Shown here in pieces: positions 1 to 9,144 of a DNA stretch of 33,036 bases. The notes beneath the pieces are model-generated. The model saw nothing but the letters and a program-made list of their open reading frames with translations, was not told where the DNA came from and made no database searches. This DNA comes from Clostridia bacterium. Lineage in GTDB: Bacteria; Bacillota; Clostridia; Oscillospirales; Acutalibacteraceae. The stretch's first letter is position 1, and every line of letters starts with the position of its first letter. Location: assembly GCA_029007095.1 (NCBI GenBank), contig JAQXHF010000034.1, positions 1 to 33,036 of the forward strand, read 5' to 3'. The translations under genes were made by a program, and so were the position numbers.

Positions 1-79
1 CTTGCTTTTTCCTTGCTTCTTGTGTTACAATGTTCATGAGAAGTATCTTCTTTCTTGGTTAATGTTTTGTGGTTATCTC

Positions 80-110
80 ATTATACCATATTTTGAAGTT
101 ACTTCTCTTC
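80..110 (-). promoter_or_regulatory. Promoter-like element pointing out of the left edge
   Basis: Minus strand GAAGAGAAGTAACTTCAAAATATGGTATAAT; overlapping palindrome GAAGTTACTTC (95-105). Confidence 0.6.
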
Positions 111-233
111 TTTTTTGGTTCACATCATTTTAACACATACAATATAACATTTTTCTCCTTTCTTATTTCCTTGACAAAATTTCATATTCGTTATAAAATT
201 ATATAGTTATATATGATTAAAAGGAGCGGTAAA

Positions 234-1208
234 ATGAGTATTCTGGTTTCGGTAGTAATTCCGACATATAAAAGATCTGTGGAATTTCTGTCTCGCGCTG
301 TTGAGTCGGTGTTAAATCAGACTTATCAGAATATCGAAATAATCGTAGTGGACGATAACCCCGCTTTCCCCGAAATAAGGAAAAATGTCGAAAATTATAT
401 TCGCGAATTGAATTCGGACAAGGTAATCTATCATCAAAATGAAAAAAATCTCGGCGGTTCTCTCACTCGAAACGCCGGCGTTGATTTGGCTCACGGCGAG
501 TATATCGCTTTTCTTGATGACGACGATGAATTTATGGAGGACAAAGTCGAAAAACAGCTTCAATTTATGCTTGATACCGACTGTGATTTATCCTTTTCCG
601 ATATGATTATGTATAACAATGCGGGACAAGTTGTTGATTACAGAGATTACAATTTCCTTACAGATTTTGATAATCATTCCCTGCTCAAAGCTCACATAAC
701 AAGAAATATCTCAGGTACATCTTCATTCATTTTCAGGACTTCAAAGCTCCGTGAAATCGGCAAATTTACCGACGCACCAATGGGACAGGATTTCCTTGTA
801 ATGCTCAAATCAATCGAGGGCGGCCTTAAAATCAGATATTTCAACGAATGTCATACTATTATATACAAGCACAACGAAGGTGCAATTTCAAACGGTATGA
901 ACAAGGTAAACGGAGAAAAAAATCTATATGAATTCAGGAAGAAATATTTTGGCATACTTTCACCTGAGGAACGCCGTTTCATAAACTTCCGCCATTATGC
1001 GGTTATGGTTGTTGCTTACAGGCGAAATTCAATGTATCTTCATATGGTCGGCGCTGCATTTCAGGCTTTTTTCTCTTCACCTAAAATTTTCTTCTCTGAG
1101 GTTTTCGGTTTCATTTCAAAAGTTTTCTCACACAGAAAGACCGACGGCTCAATTCAAGAAATTCGCAGCACAAGTGCAAAAGCCGATAAAGAAGTCATTG
1201 CAAAATAA
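234..1208 (+). CDS. Glycosyltransferase family 2 (GT-A fold)
   Basis: N-terminal VSVVIPTYKR, VVDDN, NLGGSLTRNAG and FLDDDDE motifs typical of GT2. ORF opens at 213, but AAGGAG precedes the ATG at 234. Confidence 0.85.
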   Translation: MSILVSVVIPTYKRSVEFLSRAVESVLNQTYQNIEIIVVDDNPAFPEIRKNVENYIRELNSDKVIYHQNEKNLGGSLTRNAGVDLAHGEYIAFLDDDDEFMEDKVEKQLQFMLDTDCDLSFSDMIMYNNAGQVVDYRDYNFLTDFDNHSLLKAHITRNISGTSSFIFRTSKLREIGKFTDAPMGQDFLVMLKSIEGGLKIRYFNECHTIIYKHNEGAISNGMNKVNGEKNLYEFRKKYFGILSPEERRFINFRHYAVMVVAYRRNSMYLHMVGAAFQAFFSSPKIFFSEVFGFISKVFSHRKTDGSIQEIRSTSAKADKEVIAK

Positions 1209-1222
1209 CGATTAACAAACAT

Positions 1223-1268
1223 AAAAAGGTTGTAATTCACAAATTCTCGGTGAGTTGCAACCTTTTTT
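1223..1268 (+). terminator. Intrinsic terminator after the GT2 gene
   Basis: Inverted repeat AGGTTG...CAACCT (1227-1232/1258-1263) followed by TTTTTT. Confidence 0.75.
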
Positions 1269-1294
1269 CTTTCGTATTTTAATTAAGCTTTGCA

Positions 1295-1344
1295 AAACAG
1301 GGTTACTGACAAGCAAAATTATGCTTGATACAGCAACCCTGTTT
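1295..1344 (-). terminator. Terminator downstream of nifJ
   Basis: Perfect 10-bp arms AAACAGGGTT/AACCCTGTTT with a nested AAGCA...TGCTT, between the nifJ stop and the convergent GT2 terminator. Confidence 0.65.
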
Positions 1345-1388
1345 AAATCAATTTATATCAGACCTTTAATGAGTCTGTAACGGTATGA

Positions 1389-4300
1389 TTATTCCTCAGT
1401 ACCGTAGAGCTTCTGAAGTTTTACAAGATGAGCGTAACGATCCTTTGCGTTTGACTCAGCCTGAACAAAGAGTTCTTCTGCTCTGTCGGGGAATGAACGG
1501 GTAAGTGCCGAATAACGAGCTTCGTTCATAAGGAATGCACGGTAACCGTCAGTTGCAGGAATCTTAGAATCAACAGTAAACGGATTCTTGCCCTGTGCTT
1601 TGAGAGCCGGATTGTAACGGAACATATTCCAGTAACCGCAATCAACAGCTTTCTTCATCTCAGCCTGGCAGTTAGTCATACCGCCCTTGATGCTGTGCAT
1701 CTCACAGGGAGCGTAACCGATGATAAGTGACGGTCCCGGATATGCCTCAGCCTCAGTAATTGCTTTAAGAGTCTGATTCATATCAGCACCCATAGCGATT
1801 TGAGCAACATATACATAACCGTAGGACATTGCGATCTCTGCAAGGCTCTTCTTAGCGATTGCCTTACCTGCGGCTGCAAACTGTGCAACCTGACCGATCT
1901 GCGAAGCCTTTGAAGCCTGTCCGCCGGTATTTGAGTAAACCTCGGTATCGAATACCATAACATTTACATCAGCGCCGGAAGCAAGAACATGATCCAATCC
2001 GCCGAAGCCGATATCGTATGCCCAACCGTCGCCGCCGAAGATCCATACGGACTTCTTGGAGAGGTATTCTTTCTCATCAAGAATTGACTTGACTGTGCTG
2101 CCGCACTCCTCAGCGCAGGAGCTTGCAACTTTCTCAAGCTCAGCAACAAGCTTTTCTGTTGCGGCAGTATTCTTGTCACCGTCAGAAACAGTTGCAAGAT
2201 ACTCGTCGGCAGCAGCTTTGAGTGATTCGGGAGCGTGATCGCAAGCCGAAACAGTCTTAACCTTCTCAATCAGGCTGTTACGGATAGCGTCCTGACCGAG
2301 GAACATACCGTAACCATGCTCTGCGTTATCCTCAAAGAGTGAATTTGCCCATGCGGGACCTTTACCCTCTGCGGTAGTTGTGTACGGAGATGTTGCTGCC
2401 GGACCACCCCAAATTGACGAACAACCTGTTGCATTTGAAATATACATTCTGTCGCCGAAGAGCTGAGTGATAAGGCGAGCATAAGATGTCTCTGCACAAC
2501 CTGCGCATGAACCTGAGAATTCAAGCAACGGCTTCTTGTACTGGCAAGAAATAGCGTTTATCTTCTCGGTTGTTTCGGGCTTCTCGGTTACATTTGCTAC
2601 GCAGTAATCGAAAGCAGCCTGCTGAGCATCCTGGCTCTCACGGGAAACCATTTTAAGTGAATTGGTCGGGCAAACGCCTACGCAGACGCCGCATCCCATA
2701 CAATCCATCGGAGAAATTGCAAGTGTATATGTGTAATTTGTCTTAACAATCGGCTTCGGAGCTGTCTTCATAACTGAGGGAGCAGCTGCAACCTCAGCCT
2801 CGTCAAGAGCAAACGGTCTGATTGTAGCATGAGGACATACGAAAGCACACTTGTTACATTTTGCACAAGTCTCTGCATTCCACTCAGGAACCATAACGGC
2901 AACGCCGCGCTTCTCGTGTGCGGAAGCACCCTGCTCGAATGTACCGTCAGCATGATCAACAAACTTGGAAACAGAAAGCTCGTAACCGTCCATATGACCT
3001 ACCGGCTTCATGATGCTGTCAACCATTTCAACAAGCTTTGCAGGACCTTCTGTTTTGTCACATACAGGCTCGTCAACGGCATTTGCCCAATCGGCAGGAA
3101 CATCAATCTTAACGAATGCTGTTGCACCGGCGTCAATAGCCTTTTCGTTCATTTCGACGATTTCTTTACCCTTCTTCATGAACTTCTGAGCTTTTTCCTT
3201 CATGTAGCCGATAGCTTCGTCTACGGGAAGAACCTTTGCAAGAGCAAAGAAAGCGGACTGAAGAACAGTATTTGTACGCTTACCAAGACCGATCTCGGCA
3301 GCGATGTCAATAGCGTTAACTGTATAAAGCTGGATATTGTTGTTTGCAATATAGCGCTTTGTCTCAGCATTCATCTTCTCTGCAAGCTCAGCGGCATCCC
3401 ACTGGCAGTTGATAAGGAATACTCCGCCCGGCTTAACATCGTTAACCATCTTGTAGCCTTTTTCGATGTATGACGGGTTATGGCAGGCAACAAAGTCAGC
3501 CTTGTTTACATAGTAAGGGCTCTTGATCGGTTCGTCACCGAAACGAAGATGGGATATTGTGATACCGCCGGTCTTCTTTGAGTCATACTGGAAATATGCC
3601 TGTGCATACTTGTCGGTATGGTCACCGATAATCTTAATAGAGTCTTTGTTAGCACCAACTGTACCGTCGCCGCCGAGTCCCCAGAATTTGCACTCAATCG
3701 TGCTCTCTGCTGCGGTATTCGGGGCAGGCTTCTCTTCAAGAGAAAGATAGGTCACATCATCGTTGATACCGATTGTGAAGTGAAGCTTCGGCTCATCCTT
3801 TGCAAGCTCGTCATATACGGCAAAAATGCTTGACGGAGGAGTATCCTTTGAACCGAGACCGTAACGGCCGCCGATAACCTTAATATCGTTCTTGCCGGTT
3901 GCGTTGAGAGCTGCAACGACATCGAGGAAGAGAGGCTCACCGATTGAACCCGGCTCCTTAGTTCTGTCAAGTACAGCAATCTTTTTGCAGGTTGCAGGAA
4001 TAGCGCCAACAAACTTGTCAACGGCAAACGGTCTGTAAAGACGAACCTTGATAAGTCCGACCTTCTCACCCTTAGCTGTAAGGTAGTCGATAACTTCCTC
4101 AGCAACATCGCAGATTGAACCCATAGCAACGATTACATTTTCTGCGTCGGGAGCGCCGTAGTAATTGAAGAGCTGATAATTAGTACCAAGCTTTTCGTTT
4201 ACCTTGCCCATATATTTCTCAACGATTGCAGGAACAGCGTCATAATACTTGTTGCAAGCCTCACGGTTCTGGAAGAAGATATCGTCATTCTCGTGAGAAC

Positions 4301-4949
4301 CACGCATTACAGGACGCTCAGGATTAAGAGCGCGCTTACGGAATGCTTCAACAGCGTCCATATCGCACATATCTTTAAGGTCGTCATAATCCCAAACTTC
4401 AATCTTCTGAATTTCATGAGAAGTACGGAATCCGTCAAAGAAGTTGATGAAAGGAACGCGGCCTTCGATAGCTGCAAGATGAGCAACCGGACCGATATCC
4501 ATAACTTCCTGAGGATTAGTCTCGGCAAGCATTGCGAAACCTGTCTGACGGCAAGCGTAAACATCGGAATGATCACCGAAAATATTAAGTGCGTGAGAAG
4601 CAACACAACGAGCCGAAACATGGAATACGCAGGGAAGAAGCTCACCGGCGATTTTATACATATTCGGAATCATCAGGAGAAGTCCCTGAGAAGCTGTGTA
4701 TGTGGTAGTTAACGCACCGGCTGCAAGTGAGCCGTGAACTGTACCCGAAGCACCTGCCTCGGACTGCATCTCGGCTACCTTAACTGTTGTGCCGAAGATA
4801 TTTTTTCTGCCCTGAGCCGACCACTGATCAACATAGTCTGCCATAGGGCTGGACGGTGTGATAGGATAAATACCTGCTACCTCGGTAAACGCATAAGATA
4901 CATGCGCGGCAGCGGTATTACCGTCCATGGTTTTTTTAGATCTTGCCAT
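1389..4949 (-). CDS. nifJ: Pyruvate:ferredoxin (flavodoxin) oxidoreductase, single-chain
   Basis: Starts MARSKKTMDGNTAAAHVSYAFTEVAGIYPITPSSPMAD; two 4Fe-4S motifs (CAKCNKCAFVCPHATIRP, CMGCGVCVGVCPTNSL); TPP domain GDGWAYDIGFGGLDHV. ATG at 4949 is preceded by AAGGAGG, so the 5045 upstream extension is unlikely. Confidence 0.97.
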   Translation of the reverse strand: MARSKKTMDGNTAAAHVSYAFTEVAGIYPITPSSPMADYVDQWSAQGRKNIFGTTVKVAEMQSEAGASGTVHGSLAAGALTTTYTASQGLLLMIPNMYKIAGELLPCVFHVSARCVASHALNIFGDHSDVYACRQTGFAMLAETNPQEVMDIGPVAHLAAIEGRVPFINFFDGFRTSHEIQKIEVWDYDDLKDMCDMDAVEAFRKRALNPERPVMRGSHENDDIFFQNREACNKYYDAVPAIVEKYMGKVNEKLGTNYQLFNYYGAPDAENVIVAMGSICDVAEEVIDYLTAKGEKVGLIKVRLYRPFAVDKFVGAIPATCKKIAVLDRTKEPGSIGEPLFLDVVAALNATGKNDIKVIGGRYGLGSKDTPPSSIFAVYDELAKDEPKLHFTIGINDDVTYLSLEEKPAPNTAAESTIECKFWGLGGDGTVGANKDSIKIIGDHTDKYAQAYFQYDSKKTGGITISHLRFGDEPIKSPYYVNKADFVACHNPSYIEKGYKMVNDVKPGGVFLINCQWDAAELAEKMNAETKRYIANNNIQLYTVNAIDIAAEIGLGKRTNTVLQSAFFALAKVLPVDEAIGYMKEKAQKFMKKGKEIVEMNEKAIDAGATAFVKIDVPADWANAVDEPVCDKTEGPAKLVEMVDSIMKPVGHMDGYELSVSKFVDHADGTFEQGASAHEKRGVAVMVPEWNAETCAKCNKCAFVCPHATIRPFALDEAEVAAAPSVMKTAPKPIVKTNYTYTLAISPMDCMGCGVCVGVCPTNSLKMVSRESQDAQQAAFDYCVANVTEKPETTEKINAISCQYKKPLLEFSGSCAGCAETSYARLITQLFGDRMYISNATGCSSIWGGPAATSPYTTTAEGKGPAWANSLFEDNAEHGYGMFLGQDAIRNSLIEKVKTVSACDHAPESLKAAADEYLATVSDGDKNTAATEKLVAELEKVASSCAEECGSTVKSILDEKEYLSKKSVWIFGGDGWAYDIGFGGLDHVLASGADVNVMVFDTEVYSNTGGQASKASQIGQVAQFAAAGKAIAKKSLAEIAMSYGYVYVAQIAMGADMNQTLKAITEAEAYPGPSLIIGYAPCEMHSIKGGMTNCQAEMKKAVDCGYWNMFRYNPALKAQGKNPFTVDSKIPATDGYRAFLMNEARYSALTRSFPDRAEELFVQAESNAKDRYAHLVKLQKLYGTEE

Positions 4950-5013
4950 TTTGTTTTTCCTCCTTGTAGAAGTAGAATTTATTGATAATAGCAATCTTGA
5001 CTTACCACCGTAT

Positions 5014-5042
5014 ATATTAACATATTTAATTTGAGTTGTAAA
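5014..5042 (-). promoter_or_regulatory. Sigma-A-like promoter for nifJ
   Basis: Minus strand TTTACA - 17 nt - TAATAT with TG extension, about 65 bp upstream of the nifJ ATG. Confidence 0.5.
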
Positions 5043-5149
5043 CAAAAAGAATGAAATTTTTTTGTCAATCTTTGCAATTTATTGCAGTTCCAGGACATAA
5101 GATATCACAAACAAGCCGTAGCCGTGAAAAATCATTCTAAATCTAAAAA

Positions 5150-5188
5150 ATGCAGAAAAAGAGCCGCACCGATTTCAGATGCGGCTCT
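5150..5188 (-). terminator. Intrinsic terminator after rplL
   Basis: AGAGCCGCA...TGCGGCTCT stem (5160-5188) followed on the minus strand by TTTTTCTG. Confidence 0.9.
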
Positions 5189-5216
5189 CATATTCAGAAA
5201 GCTGAAAAATATAAAC

Positions 5217-5591
5217 TTATTTAAGTTCAACCTTTGCGCCAACTTCTTCGAGCTTAGCCTTGATTTCCTCAGCCTCGTCCTTAGAAACAGCTTCCTTGAT
5301 GGTCTTCGGAGCGCCGTCAACAAGAGCCTTAGCGTCTGCAAGTCCAAGACCTGTGATATCCTTAACAGCCTTAACAACCTTAATCTTCTGGTCGCCTGCG
5401 CCTGCAAGAACAACATCAAACTCTGTCTTCTCCTCGGCTGCTGCCGGGCCTGCTGCCGGGCCTGCTGCTACAACTGCTGCTGCAGCTGATACGCCGAACT
5501 CATCTTCTACTGCGTGAACAAGCTCTGAAAGCTCAAGAACAGAAAGAGTCTTAAGCTCTTCAACAATTGCTGTAATTTTCTCTGATGCCAT
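5217..5591 (-). CDS. rplL: 50S ribosomal protein L7/L12
   Basis: [71 protein letters not shown] is the canonical L7/L12 C-terminus. Confidence 0.98.
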   Translation of the reverse strand: MASEKITAIVEELKTLSVLELSELVHAVEDEFGVSAAAAVVAAGPAAGPAAAEEKTEFDVVLAGAGDQKIKVVKAVKDITGLGLADAKALVDGAPKTIKEAVSKDEAEEIKAKLEEVGAKVELK

Positions 5592-5645
5592 GATAATTTA
5601 CCTCCATAAATATGAAATAATTTTTAAAATTAAATATTGGCAGGT

Positions 5646-6155
5646 TTAAGCCTCTGCCGGAGCCTCTGCTTTGTCTGCGATAGCCTGAACAGCTCTTGCA
5701 AAACCAGCGATAGGCGCGCTGAATACATTTGCAACCATAGAGAGCAATGTTTCTCTCGACGGAAGCTTGGCAAGACTGATGATCTTGTCCATATCAATTA
5801 CTTCGCCGTCAAGGTAACCTGCCTTGATTTTGAAATTCTCGTGATCCTCTGCATACTTATTAAGTATACGAGCTGCTGCGGTATAATCCTCAGCGGAAGT
5901 TGCGATAGCAGAAGTACCCTCAAGAACATCGCTCATACCCTCAAGCGGAGTGCCTGCGATAGCGAATCTGATAAGAGTATTCTTAACAACAGTGTACTCT
6001 ACACCTGCCTCACGAAGCTCCTTACGGAGAGCCGTATCATCGGCAACTGAGATACCCTTGTAATCAACGATTACGCCGGCAACAGAGTTGTTAATTCTGT
6101 CTGCAACCGAAGCAACGATCTGCTTCTTTTGTTCCAATACGCTTGCACTTGGCAT
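5646..6155 (-). CDS. rplJ: 50S ribosomal protein L10
   Basis: MPSASVLEQKKQIVASVADRINNSVAGVIVDYKGISVADDTALRKELREAGVEYTVVKNTL. ATG at 6155 follows a GAGGTG SD; the ORF-track start at 6164 is a GTG overlapping the SD. Confidence 0.96.
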   Translation of the reverse strand: MPSASVLEQKKQIVASVADRINNSVAGVIVDYKGISVADDTALRKELREAGVEYTVVKNTLIRFAIAGTPLEGMSDVLEGTSAIATSAEDYTAAARILNKYAEDHENFKIKAGYLDGEVIDMDKIISLAKLPSRETLLSMVANVFSAPIAGFARAVQAIADKAEAPAEA

Positions 6156-6195
6156 TTTTTTCACCTCTCATGAATAGAATACGGTGCAATAAATC

Positions 6196-6232
6196 GAAAA
6201 TAAAATCCCTGCCCTCCGACCGGAGAACAGGG
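6196..6232 (-). terminator. Attenuator terminator within the L10 leader
   Basis: CCCTG(TTCTCCGGTCGGAGGG)CAGGG (6207-6232) followed by ATTTTATTTT on the minus strand. Confidence 0.7.
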
Positions 6233-6345
6233 AATTACATACATATCACATCGTATAAATTACGAATGTTGTATGCTCCTATCCTCGGCAGGCGGTATAA
6301 AACCGTTACGCATAAAGCACCTGCTGTCTTTGAATAAAGAACAGC
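6205..6345 (-). ncRNA. Ribosomal protein L10 leader (rplJL autoregulatory leader)
   Basis: Minus strand upstream of rplJ reads AAAGACAGCAGGTGCTTTATGCG...TATACCGCCTGCCGAGGA, the L10-leader signature, and ends in a CCCTG...CAGGG hairpin followed by TTTTATTTT. Confidence 0.85.
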
Positions 6346-6399
6346 TTAATTATAATACCACACAGACTATGCTGTGTCAAGTATCAAAATAAATTAAAA

Positions 6400-7101
6400 T
6401 CAGTCAGCTATAACTGCCTTAGCCGGGTTAATGCGAACACCGGGGCCCATAGTTGTAGCAAGTACGCAGGACTTAATGTACTGTCCTTTTGCTGCTGCCG
6501 GCTTAGCCTTATCAATAGCTGAGATAAGAGTCTTGTAGTTTTCAAGAAGCTTATCTGTACCGAAAGAAACCTTGCCGATCGGGCAATGGATGATGTTTGT
6601 CTTATCAAGACGGTACTCAATCTTACCTGCCTTAGCCTCTTCAACAGCCTTAGCAACATCAGGTGTAACTGTACCTGCCTTGGGTGACGGCATCAAGCCG
6701 CGAGGTCCGAGAACCTTACCCAAACGACCTACAAGTCCCATCATGTTAGGAGCTGCGATTGCTACATCAAAGTCAAGGAAGCCTTCACCCTGAATCTTAG
6801 CAACGAGATCCTCAGCGCCGACAATCTCAGCGCCTGCTGCTGCGGCAGCATCGGCAGCGTCGCCCTTAGCGAAAACTGCAACTCTGACTTTTTTACCTGT
6901 TCCGTTAGGAAGAACTACCGCACCGCGAACCTGCTGGTCAGCGTGACGAGAGTCAACACCCAAACGAACATGAATTTCAACTGTTTCGTCGAATTTTGCA
7001 GAAGCGGTCTTAACAGCGAGGTCAAGAGCGTCTGCGGGATCATAGAGCGCAGCTTTATCAACGAGCTTTGCGCTCTCTAAATATTTCTTACCGTGTTTCA
7101 A
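6400..7101 (-). CDS. rplA: 50S ribosomal protein L1
   Basis: [70 protein letters not shown]. Confidence 0.98.
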   Translation of the reverse strand: MKHGKKYLESAKLVDKAALYDPADALDLAVKTASAKFDETVEIHVRLGVDSRHADQQVRGAVVLPNGTGKKVRVAVFAKGDAADAAAAAGAEIVGAEDLVAKIQGEGFLDFDVAIAAPNMMGLVGRLGKVLGPRGLMPSPKAGTVTPDVAKAVEEAKAGKIEYRLDKTNIIHCPIGKVSFGTDKLLENYKTLISAIDKAKPAAAKGQYIKSCVLATTMGPGVRINPAKAVIAD

Positions 7102-7155
7102 AACTATTCCTCCCTACAAAGTGGTTAATCGGATTTTTCCTCCCACACGGGAGCA

Positions 7156-7581
7156 TCAATCTACTACAGTTACGCCCATGCTGCGCGCTGTACCTGCTAT
7201 CATAGACATAGCGGATTCAACGGAAGAAGCATTGAGATCGGGCATTTTCTGCTCTGCAATCTTTCTGACCTGCTCGCTTGTGATGGTTGCGACCTTAGTC
7301 TTGTTCGGAACACCCGAACCGCTCTCAATACCGCAAGCCTTCTTGATAAGAACGGCTGCCGGCGGAGTCTTTGTGACAAAAGTAAAGGTCTTATCTGCAT
7401 AAACCGTGATAACTACGGGGATTACAAGGCCAACATCGTTTTTAGTACGCTCGTTGAATTCCTTTGTAAATGCCATAATGTTAACACCATGCTGACCTAA
7501 AGCAGGACCTACCGGCGGGGCCGGTGTTGCTTTACCTGCAGGGATTTGAAGCTTAATAAAGCCTACTACCTTCTGAGCCAT
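7156..7581 (-). CDS. rplK: 50S ribosomal protein L11
   Basis: [55 protein letters not shown] upstream of the ATG at 7581. Confidence 0.98.
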   Translation of the reverse strand: MAQKVVGFIKLQIPAGKATPAPPVGPALGQHGVNIMAFTKEFNERTKNDVGLVIPVVITVYADKTFTFVTKTPPAAVLIKKACGIESGSGVPNKTKVATITSEQVRKIAEQKMPDLNASSVESAMSMIAGTARSMGVTVVD

Positions 7582-7645
7582 TTTTTGCACCTCCAAAAAA
7601 ATGTGGTTCGGCGGAGCAATGAAAAGATTTTTGCTCCTCCCACGG

Positions 7646-7698
7646 GGAGCCTAAGCTCCATGCCCGAAACGGGCATATAATTCAGGCGGAAGCCGCCT
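7646..7698. repeat. Cluster of three consecutive perfect hairpins between rplK and nusG
   Basis: GGAGC-ctaa-GCTCC (7646-7659), ATGCCCG-aaa-CGGGCAT (7660-7676), AGGCGG-aag-CCGCCT (7684-7698). Confidence 0.8.
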
Positions 7699-7713
7699 AA
7701 TTATCTCGTAACC

Positions 7714-8274
7714 TTAATCGGTAATAAGTTCAACCTGGTCGAGTTCAAGCTCGACAAGCGTCTCCTTACCGAACAATGCGGAAACTGTGACTTTAACTTT
7801 ATTGTTATCGACATCAATCTCCTCAACCTTGCCTGTGAAGCCTTCAAATATTTCATCGGTGATATTGACTGTATCGCCGACCTTATATTTAACTTCAACG
7901 ACCTTTTTCTCGACTCCGAGGCGATAAACCTCGTCATCGGTAAGCGGAATCGGTTTACCCTCCGGGCCTACGAAGCCTGTTGAGCCGCGTGTATTGCGGA
8001 CTACAAGCCATGCCTCGTCGCTTATTTTAGGCATTCCGTCCTCATCAAGCGATGTTGCGATTTTAACCATTACATAGCTGGGCAAAATTTTACGCTCGAC
8101 CTCGCGAGTCTTGCCGTCCTCCTTAACCTCTATAACGGTTTCGGTAGGAATCTTGACTTCAAGAATTTCGTCCTGCATTCTGCGGTTCTCTGCAACCTTG
8201 AGAATGTTAGAAGCTACTTTGTTCTCGTAGCCTGAAAAGGTATGCACAACATACCATCTGGAGTCATTAGACAT
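7714..8274 (-). CDS. nusG: Transcription termination/antitermination factor NusG
   Basis: MSNDSRWYVVHTFSGYENKVASNI...ILPSYVMVKI...VRNTRGSTGFVGPEGKPIPL, with a C-terminal KOW domain. Confidence 0.97.
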   Translation of the reverse strand: MSNDSRWYVVHTFSGYENKVASNILKVAENRRMQDEILEVKIPTETVIEVKEDGKTREVERKILPSYVMVKIATSLDEDGMPKISDEAWLVVRNTRGSTGFVGPEGKPIPLTDDEVYRLGVEKKVVEVKYKVGDTVNITDEIFEGFTGKVEEIDVDNNKVKVTVSALFGKETLVELELDQVELITD

Positions 8275-8300
8275 AGCCTTTCCTCCGTATTGCTTGAAAA

Positions 8301-8726
8301 TTAGTTAGCTGCCGGATCAGACTGCAAATCATCAATAACATCAACTGCCGTTCCGGCCGTTGTAGATGTACTGGATTCTTCAGCCGCAACAGTCGTAGTT
8401 GTCTGCCGATCCTCCGCAATGCCGCGCAAGCCGTCAATTCCGCTTGTAAGACCAAGATCTACAAGAAAAACAGCAAGACCTACAATAGCAACGCAGAAAA
8501 TAACAACTCCCGTACTTTTGAGAACTTCTTTGGCATTCGGCCATGTAATCTTTTTAACTTCACCCCTGAAGTTTTTGAAGAAACGGGGAATAGCCTTAAA
8601 GAAATTTATAAAGCTCTTCTTAGCACGAACTTGTAAACTCGGCTTATTTGCATTTTTGCCTGATTTCTTTGCTTTTTCAGCTTTGGCAATCTTTTTTGCA
8701 GCTTCGGAATTATCTTTATTTGCCAT
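8301..8726 (-). CDS. secE: Preprotein translocase subunit SecE with a long C-terminal tail
   Basis: FRGEVKKITWPNAKEVLKSTGVVIFCVAIVGLAVFLVDLGLTSGI SecE core between rpmG and nusG. Confidence 0.92.
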   Translation of the reverse strand: MANKDNSEAAKKIAKAEKAKKSGKNANKPSLQVRAKKSFINFFKAIPRFFKNFRGEVKKITWPNAKEVLKSTGVVIFCVAIVGLAVFLVDLGLTSGIDGLRGIAEDRQTTTTVAAEESSTSTTAGTAVDVIDDLQSDPAAN

Positions 8727-8744
8727 AACGGTATTCCTCCCAGC

Positions 8745-8894
8745 TTACTTTGTTTCTCTGTGGAGAGTATGCTTCTTGCAGAATCTGCAATACTTATTCA
8801 TCTCCAACCTGTCAGGTGTGTTCTTTTTGTTTTTCATTGTGTCATAATTGCGCTGTTTGCACTCTGTGCAAGCAAGTGTGACCTTTACTCTCAT
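8745..8894 (-). CDS. rpmG: 50S ribosomal protein L33 (49 aa, absent from the supplied ORF track)
   Basis: My minus-strand translation: [49 protein letters not shown], upstream of secE; retains CxxC...CxxC. Confidence 0.95.
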   Translation of the reverse strand: MRVKVTLACTECKQRNYDTMKNKKNTPDRLEMNKYCRFCKKHTLHRETK

Positions 8895-9016
8895 GTTCGG
8901 CACCTCCATTTAACCGGTTTTACCGGAATTCTAAGCCTACCTCATCGGGATATCCTGCTCGACGCAAGTTCCAAAAAGAGGGCACAAAAAAAGAACCCTC
9001 TACAAGAGGTATTGTT

Positions 9017-9045
9017 ATTCTAACAGATATATAAAAACTTGTCAA
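9017..9045 (-). promoter_or_regulatory. Strong sigma-A promoter for rpmG-secE-nusG
   Basis: Minus strand TTGACA (9045-9040), 17-nt spacer, TAGAAT (9022-9017); about 120 bp upstream of the rpmG start. Confidence 0.8.
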
Positions 9046-9079
9046 GCGTTTTTTTAATATTTTTGCTAAAACGCAGAAC

Positions 9080-9130
9080 GCAGACCGTACCGCGGCGAAA
9101 ATAAATTCCGTCTTTGCGGCGTCGGTCTGC
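9080..9130 (-). terminator. Hairpin/terminator downstream of the mrp-like gene
   Basis: GCAGACCG (9080-9087)/CGGTCTGC (9123-9130) just past the gene end at 9145; only a weak T-tract follows. Confidence 0.5.
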
Positions 9131-9144
9131 TGATTCAATCATTT

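Noticed and set aside
2829-3473. 214-aa plus-strand ORF
   Set aside because: Antisense within nifJ; no recognisable domain, while the minus frame is clearly PFOR.
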